Source: Corylus avellana
Lineage: Eukaryota > Streptophyta > Magnoliopsida > Fagales > Betulaceae
Length of the DNA: 64,000 nt
Assembly: GCF_901000735.1 (NCBI RefSeq)
Contig: NC_081548.1
Location: forward strand, 10,980,744 to 11,044,743
Reading direction: 5' to 3'
The notes beneath the pieces were generated by a model. It did no database searches. It had not been told where the DNA came from and was given only the letters and a program-made list of their open reading frames with translations. Of this stretch, positions 60,927 through 64,000 are shown piece after piece (within the stretch, counting starts at the first letter, position 1; each line of letters opens with the position of its first letter). The position numbers and the translations under genes are program-made.

Positions 60927-61140
60927 GACAAGGAAAAGAAAAAATGAATAGCGGAAAACCAATCGGTCTCTTTCTTTCCATAACTCTCATTATTCATATT
61001 CATGCATCACCCTTTTGCGGTGGCGGAGCCTCTCGAGGCTTTGGGGATTTGGCACATCAGAGATGACAAGGAAAAGAAAAAATGAATAGTGGAAAACCAA
61101 TCGGTGTCTTTCTTTCCATAACTCTTATATTCATGCATCT
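60927..61140. repeat. Local tandem duplication within the inverted copy
   Basis: GACAAGGAAAAGAAAAAATG begins two near-identical stretches about 134 bp apart, at 60927 and about 61061, each running through AACCAATCGG and CTTTCTTTCCATAACTCT. The forward copy has only one version. Confidence 0.75.
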
Positions 61141-61379
61141 CCTGTGGCCGGTTTGACAAACACTTATTTTATTGTAATAAGAATTGATTGATATGAAAAA
61201 AATAAATAAATGAAAATATTTTGTATAAATAAATAAAAATATATTTTTAAATTGAATAGTAATAAAAAAATAATTGATGTAATATAAAAGATAATAATGT
61301 TAAAAAGTTAACTTTTTAAAAAAATAGTAAAAGACCATTAAGGTCTTTTGTCTTTTGCCAAACAAATCCCTAGTTCCAA

Positions 61380-61815
61380 CTAGGGGTGATAAAACGGGTT
61401 GCGTGTCGGGTTCGAAGTGACCCACTTGACATGCCAACCCATTTAGGATGACACGAACCCGACCCATTTAATAAAATGGTCAAACATGTCAACCCGAACA
61501 TAACACGCTAATTTAACAAGTGACATAACACAACCTATGTGATCCATTTAATATGCTATTTACTTAAAATAATAATAGTAATAACAATAATAATATACCA
61601 TTCTCAATTTCTCATATGCCATTTACTTAAAATTTACTTGAAAATAATAAACAGGTCAACCCACAAACTCGAGGGTTGACCCGTGTGACACGTTTATTAA
61701 ACATATCATAAACAGGTCCATTTATGATCCGAATCCGTTTAACCTAAACTCTAACCCTAAAATTATGTATCGTATTCGTATCGGATTTGTGGGTTGCAAG
61801 TTACATTGTCAACCC
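61380..61815. repeat. Dispersed repeat shared with 24353-24735
   Basis: Contains AAAACGGGTTGCGTGTCGGG at one end and GTTACATTGTCAACCCTAAT at the other, matching the forward unit in reverse. The (TA)n run of the forward copy is replaced here by an unrelated AATAATA stretch with a short duplication of TATGCCATTTACTTAAAAT type. Confidence 0.6.
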
Positions 61816-64000
61816 TAATTCCAACACGCTTGGAACCATTTTTCATCATAAATTATGAGCTTCATTTTATTGAATAAATCACAAGATTAATTTCACAATC
61901 CTTAATTTCTTTCATGGATGAGAATTCAGAAGGAGGAGGGGCATGGATGCTGGCAGTGCAGGTCAAGATTGCTTTGTATACTCAAATGGTTTGCCAGCTT
62001 CTCAATCTTCTCATCCTTTCTTCTTTTCTTCTTTTTCGACCGAAAAAGAAAGTGGCTTCCCAGCTAGACCATGCCACTATGCCATTGCCAGCAGCCCATT
62101 CATTATTGATGCCCCCTTTTTCTTTTTTGGCTTTTCATAATCACCTAAGTTATGAATTATGATTGAAGCCATTGATACGACAAAACATATATATATATAT
62201 AAAACATAATTTCTAATGACCAAAACAACAAAACATTCCAAACACGTGATTCTCCCAAAAAAAAGAAAAGGAAACACTAGATTAATGATGAAAGGAAGTA
62301 AAATAAAAAAAAAAACTAGAATGATTCATTTGCGTGAATCATGAACAATTTATATAAATTATATGATAATCACATCACATGGTTCCTTTCCTACTCCATA
62401 TTATCTACAAATGTCATATATTCTCACCTGCCTCTTTGGTTTAATCATAAGCTTTTGTGGCGTTGTCTCTTTGACGCTTTTTGTATTTTTGTATTTTTTT
62501 TTTTTTCTTGAAAGGGATGCTTCTCGGTCTTATGCGGTGCCGGCATCGAGAACGACGAGAAGGATGCTTTTTGTACTCACAAATACTTTCTTGGCCCGTT
62601 ACCATTAGCATTATCAGCAGTTTTTTCTTTTATTCTTTTCAATTTGAGGTCTTCCTCCGAGACGAGGCTTTTTGGCCTTTGTTTTAATTTTTTGTAATTT
62701 TCTTTTGCTTTTGTTTTAATTTTATTTTCACTCGTTTAAAAGTAAAATATTAGAGGGTGAGGAAATGGAGTTTCCCATTGTTAAGTTGTGCTACTCATAA
62801 CTCAATGCAGCCACTAGGATTTTTTAGGGGAGAAATGGGTGTGAATTGCCATTAATTAATTAGCTGATGATATTAATTTTTAATGTGTTGTTGTATAAAC
62901 TGCTCTGTCGTCATGATTGTACCACTTTATTTTTTTAATTTTTGCAATGATTCTTATGCCAATTTGTTATTAGTCTTGCAAATGTCCCTTCCACAATTCA
63001 AAATAACCAAAATATCATGCATAAGATTATATATATATATTAAAAACAAATGAAAAAGACAAATAAATAAAACAAAAGGTTCATAAAAAAAAAAAAAAAA
63101 AGAAGCTAAATTCTCAATATATATTAAAAAAAAAAAAAAACAAAGCAAAACAATCGGAAAACACTAAAAAGGCAAATAAATAAAAATAAGTAAAACGATA
63201 AAATTTAGAAAGAAAATGATGCAGGCAAAAAAATTCTGATATACGAAAAAAAAAAATTAAAAAATAAAAGCCACAACTATTTCTCAATTTCTTTATTTTT
63301 CTTTTCTTTTCTTTTTTCCTGATTTTTTATTTTATTTTTTCCAAAATCTTTTTGCCTTCTTTTTTTCTGAACTTTTTGAGTTTATCAGATTGAAAAAATT
63401 AAAAGACTAGAAAGACATTGCAACCTTACAGTGAATTGGCGGCGATTTTCAAAAATTAAAAGATTGGAGGAACATTACAAATGGTAGGAATATTTATTTT
63501 CTGGCTGTTCGCATTTATTTATTATTATTATTTTTTTTCCAAATTTGTTGCACATTTTCTGGCTGTTCACATTATTTTTATTTATTTATTTACTTTCTTG
63601 AATTGCTGGTCATTTGGATATTTGATAGTACCAAAATATTAATTACTGTTTGGAGATTATAGCTAGTAAGAAAATAGAATAAATGGGACACAGAAGCTGT
63701 TTATGATTTTGCAACTAAAATTGTGGCCATGAAGGTCCAATCTCTTTAGTTTTTATTTTATTTCTTTAGAGGCATTGTTATAGTTTTATCTGCATTTAAT
63801 TATTAATTTGATAGAAAAGATGACGAAAGGCATGCATTCAAAAATTTTGTGCGATTTTATGTTTTACCAATTGCTTGTATGATTTTAAAAGGTTGAATTT
63901 TTAAAATCGCACTTCTAAACGGGTTTTAAGACTCTTACATGGAATAAAATAAAGACAATATTAACTAAAAATAAATAGAATAAAATATTCTACCGTATCA

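Larger units (their letters stand above)
56579..64000. repeat. Inverted copy of 16592-30897
   Basis: Reverse-complement, collinear copy. Anchors: 56579 pairs with 30897, 60062 with 27400, about 62400 with 18205, and 64000 with 16592. It continues past the window edge. Long stretches look identical (for example exon 2 and its flank), while some intron stretches differ by a few percent. It lacks the copia element, the LINE fragment (25518-26122) and the CCACCCC foldback (26132-26804). Confidence 0.93.

Overview
This is repeat-rich, AT-rich plant nuclear DNA, most likely from a woody eudicot. The evidence is spliced genes with GT-AG introns, plastid and ER protein families typical of plants, Ty1/copia and Ty3/gypsy elements primed by plant tRNA sites, MULE and PIF/Harbinger-like foldback elements, and LINE fragments. 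I cannot name the species. Three runs of exactly 100 N (2558-2657, 45363-45462, 56479-56578) mark scaffold joins.

Layout. 1-1685 (minus) holds the first two exons of an ABC1K7/8-type plastid atypical kinase gene, with a frameshift in exon 1. 3620-5814 (plus) holds the last five exons of a signal peptide peptidase gene; its N-terminal half is not visible. 6500-11200 is a decayed copia element, split by a MULE-like element (7857-9014) and followed by a small LTR-like element (11207-11415). 12.5-17.4 kb is mostly AT-rich DNA with foldback elements and two copies of one intergenic block. 18353-23755 is a near full-length Tork/Tnt1-like copia element. The two best gene models are TauE/SafE-family membrane proteins at 27400-33135 and 49198-52466, each of 12 exons with identical exon lengths and 475 residues. 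Between them lie foldback elements, a solo LTR with a perfect 5-bp target duplication (39390-40867), a SIRE-like copia gag with its LTR, gypsy-type LTR pieces beside a gap, and a LINE RNase H fragment. 52.5-56.5 kb is LINE and gypsy debris.

56579-64000, directly after the third gap, is a reverse-complement copy of about 16592-30897. It carries exons 1-3 of a third TauE/SafE copy and lacks the copia element, a LINE fragment and a foldback element found in the forward copy. It is either a real inverted duplication or an allelic contig misplaced in the scaffold, and this is the main question the window raises.

The host genes do not form a pathway. The TauE/SafE copies are a tandem family expanded by segmental duplication, and the rest is transposon-driven intergenic sequence. 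I found no convincing novel system; the interest lies in duplication structure, insertion footprints and broken or variant gene models.
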